From JBDSTZ01 sp039927975 (GTDB lineage: Bacteria > Pseudomonadota > Gammaproteobacteria > Burkholderiales > Burkholderiaceae_D): a DNA stretch of 12,969 nt. The position numbers and the translations under genes are program-made. This document shows positions 6,594 through 12,969 of the stretch, one piece after another. Position 1 is the stretch's first letter; each line of letters opens with the position of its first letter. Below the pieces are notes generated by a model. That model was not told the DNA's origin, did no database searches, and saw only the letters and a program-made list of their open reading frames with translations. Where the stretch lies: contig JBDSTZ010000024.1 of assembly GCA_039927975.1 (NCBI GenBank), forward strand, positions 1 to 12,969, read 5' to 3'.

Positions 6594-7367
6594 ATCGACC
6601 CGATTCTCCTATCCATTCTGCTGGCGACCACCATCGCGGGCGTTGTCAGCATCTCCGCCGCTGCGGTGTTTTCGTTTACGCTGCTGTCGAAGATGGTCGA
6701 GCGCATGGTCAGCCTGTCGGTGGGGATCATGCTTTCCACGTCCCTGCTGCACGCGCTGCCGGAGGCGTTCGAATCGAAGGCCGACCCGCGCAGCCTGTTC
6801 GCCACCTTGCTGGCCGGGCTGCTGTGCTTTTTCATGCTGGAGAAATTCGCGATCCTGCGCCACTCGCACCACCACGAGGGCGACGGCCACCATCACGCCC
6901 ACGGCCACGACGCGCGCGAGGCCGGCAAGTCGGGCTGGATGATCCTGGTCGGCGACGGCATGCACAACTTCACCGACGGCATCCTGATCGCCGCGGCCTT
7001 CCTCGCCAATCCGCAGCTGGGGATCGTCACCGGCCTGGCCATCATCGCGCATGAAATCCCGCAGGAGATCGGCGACTTCATCGTGCTGCTCAACGCCGGC
7101 TTCACGCGCGCGAGGGCGTATTTATTCAATCTGCTGTGCAGCCTGATGGCGGTCGCCGGCGGCTTGCTGGGCTACTTCATGCTCGATCGGGCCAGCGGCC
7201 TGATTCCCTATGTGCTGGTGTTCGCCTCGTCGGGCTTTATCTACATCGCGGTGAGCGACCTGATGCCGCAGATGCAGCGCCGCGCCACGGTGCGCGAGTC
7301 GGTGCCGCAGGTGATTTTGATCGCGCTGGGGGTGGTCATGGTGCTGTTCCTGACCCACGAACGGTAA
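6594..7367 (+). CDS. ZIP-family divalent metal transporter (probable ATC start)
   Basis: The product is an inner-membrane protein of 257 residues if read from ATC 6594. The first helix is DPILLSILLATTIAGVVSIS. A His-rich cytoplasmic loop lies between helices 3 and 4 (HSHHHEGDGHHHAHGHD). The transport-site motifs are HNFTDG in helix 4 (His124) and HEIPQE in helix 5 (His153, Glu154, Glu158), of the LIV-1/GufA-like ZIP type, which moves zinc and similar divalent metals into the cytoplasm. The next canonical start, GTG 6666, would give 233 residues, remove most of helix 1 and has no ribosome binding site. An unusual ATC start or a recent ATG to ATC change is therefore inferred. Two TAA stops are in tandem at the end. 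The opposing operon terminator lies immediately downstream. Confidence 0.85.
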   Translation: MDPILLSILLATTIAGVVSISAAAVFSFTLLSKMVERMVSLSVGIMLSTSLLHALPEAFESKADPRSLFATLLAGLLCFFMLEKFAILRHSHHHEGDGHHHAHGHDAREAGKSGWMILVGDGMHNFTDGILIAAAFLANPQLGIVTGLAIIAHEIPQEIGDFIVLLNAGFTRARAYLFNLLCSLMAVAGGLLGYFMLDRASGLIPYVLVFASSGFIYIAVSDLMPQMQRRATVRESVPQVILIALGVVMVLFLTHER

Positions 7368-7368
7368 T

Positions 7369-7395
7369 AAAAAAGGGCGGCATCAACGCCGCCCT
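7369..7395 (-). terminator. Rho-independent terminator of the oxygenase-transporter-sseA operon
   Basis: GGGCGGC (7375-7381) and GCCGCCC (7388-7394) form a perfect 7-bp stem with a 6-nt loop, extended by an A-T pair. On the - strand the stem is followed by a run of six T. It sits 35 bp beyond the sseA stop. The + strand side has no T-run, so it may only weakly stop the ZIP transcript. Confidence 0.88.
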
Positions 7396-7429
7396 GCTTG
7401 TCTCGCCAGCTCCCCGCTCCTGGCCGTGA

Positions 7430-8281
7430 TCAGGCGCCCGTCGCCACCGGCCGCGCCGCATCGGCGCACCACTCGCTCCACGATCCCGGATACAGCACTG
7501 CGCCCGGCATGCCCGCCACTTCGAGCGCCAGCAGGTTGTGGCAAGCCGTCACGCCCGACCCGCATTGCATGATCGCCTTGGCCGGCTCGACGCCGAGCGC
7601 GGCGAAATCAGCCTTTAATTGGGCCGCATCCTTGAAGCGTCCGTCGGCCGCCAGGTTGTCCTTGAAGAAGCGGTTCTTCGCGCCCGGAATATGCCCGCCG
7701 ACCGGATCGATGGTCTCGTTCTCGCCGCGAAAGCGGTCCGCCGCGCGCGCGTCGACCACGGTGCGTTCGGCGCTCGCCAGGTTGGCCACCACGTCCTCCA
7801 CCGATGCCGTCGATACCAGCGACGCATGTTCATTGATCGCACCGCGCTTCGGCGACGCCACCTCGGTCGTCAACGGCAGCGACTGCGCCTGCCATGCGGC
7901 CAGCCCGCCGTCGAGCACCGCCACGCCGGCGTGGCCGACCCAGCGCAGCAGCCACCACAAACGCGCGGCGAACATGCCGCCATGCGCGTCGTAGGCCACC
8001 ACCTGGCTGTCGTCGTCGATGCCAAGCGCGCGCAAGGACTCGATCAGGGCCGCGCGCTCGGGCAGCGGATGGCGGCCGCGAAACACGCCGTCGGCGCCGC
8101 GCTTGGCGCCCGACAGCGCGGTCTCGATGTCGGCAAACACCGCGTTGGGGATATGCCCGGCGGCGTAGGCGTCGCGCCCGGCGGCCAGGTTCATCAGGTC
8201 ATGCCGGCAGTCGACGATGACGACACTGCTGTCGTTCAGATGGGCCGCCAGCTCGCTGGCGCTGATCAGGGTGGTGTGCAT
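7430..8281 (-). CDS. sseA: 3-mercaptopyruvate sulfurtransferase (two-domain rhodanese)
   Basis: The product is a 283-residue tandem rhodanese. Domain 1 (about 5-135) begins with VVIVDCRHDL and AAGHIPNAVFADIE. Domain 2 (about 160-280) contains VVDARAADRFRG and HIPGAKN. The catalytic loop is CGSGVT with Cys240. The CG[ST]GVT form is typical of mercaptopyruvate sulfurtransferases, whereas thiosulfate sulfurtransferases usually have CRKGVT. It moves sulfur from 3-mercaptopyruvate to thiol or cyanide acceptors in the cytosol. The ATG at 8281 follows the transporter stop by 11 bp, and TGAGGAA combines that stop with the ribosome binding site. It is the last gene before the terminator. Its place beside an oxygenase and an exporter-type gene has no obvious metabolic reason. 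Confidence 0.92.
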   Translation of the reverse strand: MHTTLISASELAAHLNDSSVVIVDCRHDLMNLAAGRDAYAAGHIPNAVFADIETALSGAKRGADGVFRGRHPLPERAALIESLRALGIDDDSQVVAYDAHGGMFAARLWWLLRWVGHAGVAVLDGGLAAWQAQSLPLTTEVASPKRGAINEHASLVSTASVEDVVANLASAERTVVDARAADRFRGENETIDPVGGHIPGAKNRFFKDNLAADGRFKDAAQLKADFAALGVEPAKAIMQCGSGVTACHNLLALEVAGMPGAVLYPGSWSEWCADAARPVATGA

Positions 8282-8292
8282 GGGCAGGTTCC

Positions 8293-9216
8293 TCAGGTTT
8301 CACTTGCGATCGGATCGGTTTTTTCGATGGCGGCGCCGCGCTCGGTCTTGCTGGTATTGTAGAACGTGACGGCGATGCCCGACGCCAGAATCACGCCCAT
8401 GCCGAGCCAGACATGCCAGTCGAAGCGGTCGCCCCACAGCAGCGCGCCCCACAGGCTGGCGAAGATGATGCCGGTGTACTGCAGGTTGGCCACCACCAGC
8501 GTCCTGCCGGTGCGGTAGGCGCGCGTCATGGCCAGCTGGGCGATCGCGCCGGTCACGCCCATCCCCAGCAGCAGGGCGCCGCCGCGCAGGTCGAGGCGGT
8601 GCCAGGTGTCGATGGCGGGATCGGTGGCGGTGAGCGCGCTGCCGGCCAGGCCGGTCAACAGGTTGACGCAGGAAAAATAGAACACGACGCGGTTTTCAGG
8701 CTCGCCCAGCTGGCCGAGTTTGCGCACCTGCAGGTAGGCCAGGCCGGACACCATGCCCGAGATCAGGGTCGTCACGCCGCCCAGCCACTGCGACGATTCG
8801 AAGGCCGGCCGCAGCACCAGCGTGACGCCGACGAAGCTGAGCGCGATGGCGCCCACCAGCGGCCATTCGACGCGGTGCTTGTTGTGCCACCAGCCGGCGC
8901 AGAACAGGAACAGCGCCATCCAGATCGGCGCCATGTAATTGAGGGTGACGGCGGTCGCCAGCGGCAGCTGGCTGATGCCGAAGAACCACAGCCACAGCGA
9001 GACCACGCCGACCATCCCGCGCGTGGCGTGGGCCTTGATGTGCGGGGTGCGCAGGCTGCCGCCCTGGACCGCGACCAGCAGCGCGACCACGATCACGCCG
9101 ACCAGCCCGCGGTACATCACGATCTCGGAGGTGGAGTAGGTGGCCGATGCCAGCTTTACGCACACGCCCATGATGGCGAACATAAAGCTGGCAAACAGCA
9201 TCCACGCCGAGGCCAT
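8293..9216 (-). CDS. EamA / DMT-superfamily transporter
   Basis: The product is a 307-residue inner-membrane protein with about ten hydrophobic helices in two repeats of five, the EamA layout. Typical segments are an N-terminal helix (ASFMFAIMGVCVKLAS), MYRGLVG in helix 2, LPLATAVTLNYMAPIW in helix 4, and in the second half an ANLQYTGIIFASLWGALLWG stretch. Members export or import amino acids, nucleotide-derived compounds or other small metabolites; the substrate cannot be told here. The start at 9216 is 5 bp after the oxygenase stop, and GGGGAGG of the ribosome binding site overlaps that stop, so translation is coupled. The C-terminal 20 residues are charged and cytoplasmic. Confidence 0.9.
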   Translation of the reverse strand: MASAWMLFASFMFAIMGVCVKLASATYSTSEIVMYRGLVGVIVVALLVAVQGGSLRTPHIKAHATRGMVGVVSLWLWFFGISQLPLATAVTLNYMAPIWMALFLFCAGWWHNKHRVEWPLVGAIALSFVGVTLVLRPAFESSQWLGGVTTLISGMVSGLAYLQVRKLGQLGEPENRVVFYFSCVNLLTGLAGSALTATDPAIDTWHRLDLRGGALLLGMGVTGAIAQLAMTRAYRTGRTLVVANLQYTGIIFASLWGALLWGDRFDWHVWLGMGVILASGIAVTFYNTSKTERGAAIEKTDPIASET

Positions 9217-9221
9217 GACGG

Positions 9222-10328
9222 CTACCTCCCCAGGTCGAGGTTACTGCGGTACCACTCGTGAAAGTGCTGCATGCCGTCTTCCATCGGCGACTGGTAGGGC
9301 CCCACTTCGTTGACCCCGCGCGCCAGCAGGATCTTGCGGCCGGCGTCCATCCGCATGGCGATCTCGTCGTCCTCGACGCAGGTCTCCATGTAGGCGGCCC
9401 GCTCGGCCTCGATGAATTCGCGCTCGAACAGCACGATCTCCTCGGGGTAGTAGAACTCGACCACGTTGCGGGTCTTTTGCGGGCCGTCCGGCCACAGGGT
9501 CGAGACGATCAGCACGTGCGGATACCACTCGACCATGATGTTCGGGTACAGGGTGAACCAGATCGCGCCGTACGGCGGCGGGGTGCCGCCCCTGAACTTG
9601 AGCACTTGCTCCTGCCAGCGCTGGTAGATCGGCGAGCCGGATTTTTGCAGGCCGCGATTGACGCCGACCGTCTGCACGCTGTAGTCGCGGCCGAATTCCC
9701 AGCGCAGGTCGTCGCAGCTGACAAAGCCGCCCAAGCCCGCGTGGAAAGGCTCGACGTGGTAATCCTCCAGGTAGACTTCGATGAAGGTCTTCCAGTTGTA
9801 ATTACAGGTCTGCACTTCGACATGGTCGAACATATAGCCCGAAAAATCGAAGTCCTTCGTCACCGACAGCTTGGCCAGCTTGTCCATCACGTCGTAGCCG
9901 TTCTGCTCGAACAGCAGGCCGTTCCAGTTCTGCAGCGGGGTTGTCGACAGATGCAGGCACGGCGTCTCGGGAAAATGCGGCGCGCCGATCAGTTCACCCT
10001 TGAGATCATAGGTCCAGCGGTGCAGGGGGCAGACGATGTTGCTGGCATTGCCGCGCCCATTGAACATGAGCGCCTGGCGGTGACGGCAGACGTTCGACAG
10101 CACTTCGATGCCCTGCGCGTTACGCACCAGCATGCGGCCCTCGTGTTCGGACGCGAGGGTGGCAAAGTCGCCCACTTCGGGCACCATCAGTTCATGGCCG
10201 ACATAGCGCGGGCCGTTCCTGAACAACTGCTGCATTTCGCGCTGCAGCAGCGCATCGTCAAAATAGACATCTACCGGAAGCTGCGCGCACGAGCGCGCCA
10301 GCTTGGCGTGGGTAGCCAGATCGGACAT
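9222..10328 (-). CDS. Rieske-type ring-hydroxylating oxygenase, alpha subunit
   Basis: The product has 368 residues. The Rieske [2Fe-2S] ligands are Cys81 and His83 in CRHR, and Cys100 and His103 in CPLH. The catalytic domain has the mononuclear iron site His191 and His196 in LEDYHVEPFH, with Asp189 as the likely inter-subunit electron bridge. The acidic third ligand is probably Asp320 or Asp321 in VEDDEIAMRMDAG. All key residues are present, so an active oxygenase is expected. Such enzymes hydroxylate or demethylate aromatic or alkylamine substrates using electrons from a separate reductase. No reductase, ferredoxin or beta subunit is encoded nearby. The start has a GGGGGG ribosome binding site 5 nt upstream. 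It leads an operon with a transporter and sseA, and is divergent from xseB-ispA-dxs. The substrate is unknown. Confidence 0.9.
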   Translation of the reverse strand: MSDLATHAKLARSCAQLPVDVYFDDALLQREMQQLFRNGPRYVGHELMVPEVGDFATLASEHEGRMLVRNAQGIEVLSNVCRHRQALMFNGRGNASNIVCPLHRWTYDLKGELIGAPHFPETPCLHLSTTPLQNWNGLLFEQNGYDVMDKLAKLSVTKDFDFSGYMFDHVEVQTCNYNWKTFIEVYLEDYHVEPFHAGLGGFVSCDDLRWEFGRDYSVQTVGVNRGLQKSGSPIYQRWQEQVLKFRGGTPPPYGAIWFTLYPNIMVEWYPHVLIVSTLWPDGPQKTRNVVEFYYPEEIVLFEREFIEAERAAYMETCVEDDEIAMRMDAGRKILLARGVNEVGPYQSPMEDGMQHFHEWYRSNLDLGR

Positions 10329-10382
10329 CCCAACCCCCCTTTAATGTGATCATGCCAAAGAAGAGAAAGAATCCAAAGACCA

Positions 10383-10411
10383 GTATTTTGGAAGCGGAAT
10401 ACGGTATTTCG
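10383..10411. promoter_or_regulatory. Cluster of GTATTyyG half-sites, candidate operator of the oxygenase operon
   Basis: CGGAATAC (10395-10402) and GTATTTCG (10404-10411) form a 17-bp palindrome around a single central base with one mismatch. A third copy, GTATTTTG (10383-10390), is a direct repeat of the right arm exactly 21 bp away, two helical turns. The cluster lies just downstream of the TATAAT on the transcribed side, where a repressor would block initiation or clearance. Confidence 0.45.
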
Positions 10412-10424
10412 GACAGAACCGGAG

Positions 10425-10430
10425 ATTATA
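10425..10430 (-). promoter_or_regulatory. Perfect TATAAT -10 element for the oxygenase operon
   Basis: On the - strand the hexamer is exactly TATAAT, about 97 bp upstream of the ATG at 10328, giving a leader of about 90 nt. The -35 position (about 10448-10453, AGACTG) is poor, which fits a promoter that needs an activator or is tightly repressed. Confidence 0.55.
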
Positions 10431-10655
10431 CCGCGTAACAGGCTCTACAGTCTCGGTCCCGCGCGAGCTTGTGGCCCTTTCCGGACCGGGTCTTGCCGAT
10501 GAGGCATCGTTTCCATGGTTTTACATGCAATTGCGATAAAATGTCGGCTTGCCGGGACGCCGGCGCGGACGAACCGCCGCCGGGAACGGGGAGGATTGTT
10601 CTAGAATATGGGATTAGAGTGACGCGCCGCCCACAAGTTGCGCGTGACCGTCAAA

Positions 10656-10673
10656 CATGAAGTGCATGAAGTG
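10656..10673 (+). repeat. Tandem 9-bp direct repeat just upstream of xseB
   Basis: CATGAAGTG occurs twice, head to tail (10656-10664 and 10665-10673), ending 3 bp before the xseB ATG. Each copy contains an out-of-frame ATG. The GAAG of the second copy is the only Shine-Dalgarno-like sequence near the xseB start. Confidence 0.85.
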
Positions 10674-10676
10674 TCT

Positions 10677-10943
10677 ATGTCAAAGAAATTAACAGCGGAA
10701 ATTGCTGCCGCGGCGGCGCCCGAATCGTTCGAGCAAGCCATGGCCGAACTGGCGCAACTCGTCACGCAGATGGAATCGGGCCAGTTGCCGCTGGAAGCGT
10801 CGGTGGCCGCCTACGCGCGCGGCGCCGAGCTGATCAAGTATTGCGCCGCCCAGCTCGAAAAAGTCGAGTCGCAAGTCAAGGTGCTCGAAGGCGACATGCT
10901 CAAACCGTTCGCGGTCGAAGGCCTCGGCGAGGACGCCCAATGA
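10677..10943 (+). CDS. xseB: Exodeoxyribonuclease VII small subunit
   Basis: The product has 88 residues, normal for XseB. The family core is clear: SFEQAMAELAQLVTQMESGQ, then LPLEASVAAYARGAELIKYC and a final helix AQLEKVESQVKVLEG, forming the small helical subunit that binds several-fold to XseA. The XseA-XseB complex degrades single-stranded DNA from both ends. The frame is open to a TTG at 10638, but XseB proteins usually begin with a short MSKK-like leader, so ATG 10677 is chosen. Its stop overlaps the ispA start (ATGA). xseA is not in the window; the small subunit gene in front of ispA and dxs is the usual arrangement in many proteobacteria. Confidence 0.93.
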   Translation: MSKKLTAEIAAAAAPESFEQAMAELAQLVTQMESGQLPLEASVAAYARGAELIKYCAAQLEKVESQVKVLEGDMLKPFAVEGLGEDAQ

Positions 10944-11836
10944 GCCGCGAACTGGGCTTCGCCGACTGGATGACGTCGGTCCAGGCCGGCGTCGAGGAAG
11001 TGCTCGGCGCGATGCTGCCGCCGGCCGACAGTGAGCCGCGCAAGCTGCACGCGGCGATGCGCTACACGGTGCTCGGCGGTGGCAAGCGGGTGCGCCCGCT
11101 GCTGGTGTTCGCCGCCGGCGACCTGTTCGGCGCCGAAGCGTCGGCGCTGGCGCGCGCCGCCGCCGCGCTCGAAATGATCCACGCCTATTCGCTGGTGCAC
11201 GACGACATGCCCTGCATGGACGACGACGCCCTGCGGCGCGGCAAACCGACCGTGCACATCGCCTACGACGAGGCGACCGCGCTGCTGGTCGGCGACGCGC
11301 TGCAGGCGCAAGCCTTCCGCGTGCTGGCCGAGGCCGACAACATCGCGCCCGAGCGCCTGGTTTCCATGCTGCGTCTGCTGGCCGAGGCGGCCGGCCCGGC
11401 CGGCATGTGCGGCGGCCAGGCGATCGACCTTGACAGCGTGGGCCTGACCCTCACGCTCGAACAGCTCGAACGCATGCATCAACTGAAAACCGGCGCCCTG
11501 CTGCGCGCCAGCGTGGTGCTCGGCGCCCTGTGCGCGACAGCGCTGTCGGGCTTTGAGCAGGCCGCCCTCGACGCCTACGCCAGGGCGGTCGGGCTGGCCT
11601 TCCAGGTGGTCGACGACGTGCTCGACGCCACCGCCGATTCGGCCACGCTGGGCAAGACCGCCGGCAAGGACGCGGCGGCCAACAAGCCGACCTACGTCTC
11701 GATTCTTGGCCTGGAAGCGTCCAGGGTGTTGGCGGAAAAACTGCGGTGCGACGCGCATGAAGCGCTGGCGCCGTTCGGACACAAGGCACAGCGGCTGCGC
11801 GAACTCGCGGACCTCATCGTGCAGCGGAAAGCCTAA
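10940..11836 (+). CDS. ispA: Farnesyl diphosphate synthase (polyprenyl synthetase)
   Basis: The product has 298 residues. The first aspartate-rich motif is DDMPCMDDD (Asp88, Asp89, Asp94) and the second is DDVLD (Asp225, Asp226, Asp229), the two metal-diphosphate sites. GGGKRVRPLL (46-55) is the isopentenyl-diphosphate-binding region, and MCGGQAIDLD and HQLKTGALL are also conserved. The two extra residues in DDxxxxD, together with the length, fit bacterial short-chain FPP/GPP synthases of the IspA type. It condenses dimethylallyl and isopentenyl diphosphates to farnesyl diphosphate in the cytosol. The ATG at 10940 overlaps the xseB stop by 4 bases, with GAGGA just upstream. An open frame extends upstream inside xseB but is not coding. 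dxs abuts its stop. Confidence 0.95.
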   Translation: MSRELGFADWMTSVQAGVEEVLGAMLPPADSEPRKLHAAMRYTVLGGGKRVRPLLVFAAGDLFGAEASALARAAAALEMIHAYSLVHDDMPCMDDDALRRGKPTVHIAYDEATALLVGDALQAQAFRVLAEADNIAPERLVSMLRLLAEAAGPAGMCGGQAIDLDSVGLTLTLEQLERMHQLKTGALLRASVVLGALCATALSGFEQAALDAYARAVGLAFQVVDDVLDATADSATLGKTAGKDAAANKPTYVSILGLEASRVLAEKLRCDAHEALAPFGHKAQRLRELADLIVQRKA

Positions 11837-12969
11837 ATGAACCTGCATACCAACCTGCTCCACACCATCGACGAACCGGCCGCGCTGCGCAAGCTCGCGC
11901 GCACCCAGTTGACGCCACTGGCGGCCGAACTGCGCCAGTATCTGCTCGACTCGGTCTCCAAGACCGGCGGCCACCTGTCGTCGAACCTCGGCACGGTCGA
12001 ACTGACGATCGCCCTCCATTACGTGTTCAACACGCCGCACGACCGCATCGTGTGGGACGTCGGCCACCAGACCTATTCGCACAAGATCCTCACCGGCCGG
12101 CGCGAGCGCATGCACACGCTGCGCCAGTTCGGCGGCGTCTCCGGCTTCCCCAAGCGCGACGAAAGCGAGTACGACACCTTCGGCACGGCGCACTCGTCGA
12201 CCTCGATTTCCGCCGCGCTGGGCATGGCGCAGGCGGCCAAGATCAAGGGCGAGTCGCGTCACGCGATCGCGGTGATCGGCGACGGTTCGATGACCGCCGG
12301 GATGGCCTTCGAGGCGCTCAACAACGCCGGCGTGCAGGAAGACATCAAGCTGCTGGTGATTTTGAACGACAACGACATGTCGATCTCGCCGCCGGTGGGC
12401 GCGCTGAACCGCTACCTGGCGCGGCTGATGTCGGGCCAGTTCTACGCGGCCGCCAAGAACGTCGGCAAGTCGGTGCTGCCCGGCCCGGTGCTGGAACTGG
12501 CCAAGCGCTTCGAGGAGCACGCCAAGGGCATGGTGGTGCCGGCCACGATGTTCGAGGAATTCGGCTTCAACTACATCGGCCCGATCGACGGCCACGACCT
12601 CGACTCGCTGATTCCGACGCTGCAGAACCTGAAGCAGTTGAAGGGCCCGCAGTTCCTGCACGTGGTCACCAAGAAGGGCCAGGGCTACAAGCTGGCCGAG
12701 GCCGAGCCGGTGCTGTACCACGGCACCCCGAAATTCAACCCGGCCGAGGGCATCAAGCCGGCCGCCGCCGGCAAGATCACCTACACCGAGGTGTTCGGCA
12801 ACTGGTTGTGCGACATGGCGGCGCACGACAAGCGCCTGGTCGGCATCACGCCGGCGATGCGCGAAGGCTCGGGCATGGTCAAGTTCGAGGAGCAATTCCC
12901 GGACCGCTACTTCGACGTCGGCATCGCCGAGCAGCACGCGGTGACCTTCGCCGCCGGCATGGCGTGCGA
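11837..12969 (+). CDS. dxs: 1-deoxy-D-xylulose-5-phosphate synthase, 3' truncated by window edge
   Basis: The first 377 residues of a protein usually about 620-640 long are present. It catalyses the thiamine-diphosphate-dependent condensation of pyruvate and glyceraldehyde 3-phosphate, the first step of the MEP isoprenoid pathway. His46 in GGHLSSNLG matches the catalytic His near the N-terminus. The ThDP-Mg motif starts at GDGSMTAG (148-155) and closes with NDNDMSIS at 177-184. Glu365 in IAEQHA is the glutamate that activates ThDP. WDVGHQTYSHKILTGR (73-88) is also typical. The ATG follows the ispA TAA with no gap, so the two genes are co-translated. Making the entry enzyme next to farnesyl diphosphate synthase links supply and use of isoprenoid precursors. 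The frame is open to the window end. Confidence 0.96.
   Translation, partial: MNLHTNLLHTIDEPAALRKLARTQLTPLAAELRQYLLDSVSKTGGHLSSNLGTVELTIALHYVFNTPHDRIVWDVGHQTYSHKILTGRRERMHTLRQFGGVSGFPKRDESEYDTFGTAHSSTSISAALGMAQAAKIKGESRHAIAVIGDGSMTAGMAFEALNNAGVQEDIKLLVILNDNDMSISPPVGALNRYLARLMSGQFYAAAKNVGKSVLPGPVLELAKRFEEHAKGMVVPATMFEEFGFNYIGPIDGHDLDSLIPTLQNLKQLKGPQFLHVVTKKGQGYKLAEAEPVLYHGTPKFNPAEGIKPAAAGKITYTEVFGNWLCDMAAHDKRLVGITPAMREGSGMVKFEEQFPDRYFDVGIAEQHAVTFAAGMAC

Larger units (their letters stand above)
10329..10676. other. Divergent intergenic region between the oxygenase operon and xseB-ispA-dxs
   Basis: The 348 bp carry regulatory sequence for both directions. Towards the oxygenase there is a perfect -10 and a set of half-sites (listed separately). 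Towards xseB there are two -10-like elements, TAAAAT (10537-10542) and TAGAAT (10602-10607), both with poor -35s. Between these a GC-rich hairpin can form: CGGCGCGG at 10561-10568 pairs with 10574-10582, with one bulge and a 5-nt loop. A tandem 9-bp repeat precedes the xseB start. I see no convincing protein gene or RNA gene here. Confidence 0.6.

Noticed and set aside
6852..6912. Histidine-rich stretch in the ZIP transporter as a novel feature
   Set aside because: His-rich loops between helices 3 and 4 are common in ZIP proteins.
10469..10660. 63-codon open frame in the intergenic region
   Set aside because: It has no ribosome binding site, Arg/Pro-rich composition and regulatory elements within it.
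10638..10676. XseB start at TTG 10638
   Set aside because: It would add 13 residues including the repeat-derived segment, unlike usual XseB N-termini; ATG 10677 gives the normal length.
10811..12937. 708-codon open frame on the - strand
   Set aside because: It is antisense to ispA and dxs and has the same low-complexity shadow composition.
1..12969. CRISPR arrays, tRNA or rRNA genes, insertion sequences
   Set aside because: No regularly spaced repeats, cloverleaf sequences, transposase genes or paired terminal repeats were seen on reading both strands.

Overview
The window is high-GC DNA whose gene content and order look like a betaproteobacterium of the Oxalobacteraceae (Massilia, Duganella or Janthinobacterium type). 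The xseB-ispA-dxs cluster, the style of the hybrid sensor kinase and the GC-rich third codon positions all fit. This placement is an inference from protein style and gene order; no database search was possible.

Left part (1-4660, + strand). A 5'-truncated gene for a periplasmic family-1 (sugar-type) solute-binding protein is followed after 46 bp by a large hybrid sensor histidine kinase (two membrane segments, about 340-residue periplasmic domain, HAMP, PAS, HisKA, HATPase, receiver, C-terminal helical tail). No ABC permease or ATPase is visible, so the binding protein may present its ligand to the kinase.

Middle (4661-5736). An AT-richer island holds a hicA-hicB toxin-antitoxin pair on the - strand. 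The hicA reading frame has a single in-frame TGA at codon 57 of 84, with the conserved C-terminal HicA segment still readable after it. The toxin is therefore broken or truncated while the antitoxin/regulator hicB is intact. An imperfect palindrome upstream of hicA is a candidate HicB operator. A short coding-like stretch on the - strand beyond the hicB stop may be a gene remnant.

Centre (5737-7395). A dienelactone-hydrolase-family enzyme and a ZIP-family metal transporter follow on the + strand. The ZIP gene has no ATG, GTG or TTG that preserves its first membrane helix. The best-placed start is an ATC codon 7 nt after a Shine-Dalgarno-like AAGAGG. A strong hairpin with a T-run on the - strand at 7369-7395 ends the opposing operon.

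Right-centre (7430-10328, - strand). An apparent three-gene operon reads Rieske ring-hydroxylating oxygenase alpha subunit, EamA/DMT-family transporter, then 3-mercaptopyruvate sulfurtransferase (sseA). Stop codons overlap the next ribosome binding sites. The upstream intergenic region has a perfect TATAAT and, just downstream of it, a cluster of GTATTyyG half-sites that looks like a repressor operator.

Right end (10677-12969, + strand). xseB (exonuclease VII small subunit), ispA (farnesyl diphosphate synthase) and the 5' part of dxs (DXP synthase, running off the window) form a tightly packed isoprenoid operon, with a 4-base overlap and then direct abutment. No complete, clearly undescribed defence or mobile system is seen. 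The items most worth following up are the binding protein-kinase pair, the nonsense-interrupted hicA, the ATC start, and the putative operator of the oxygenase operon.
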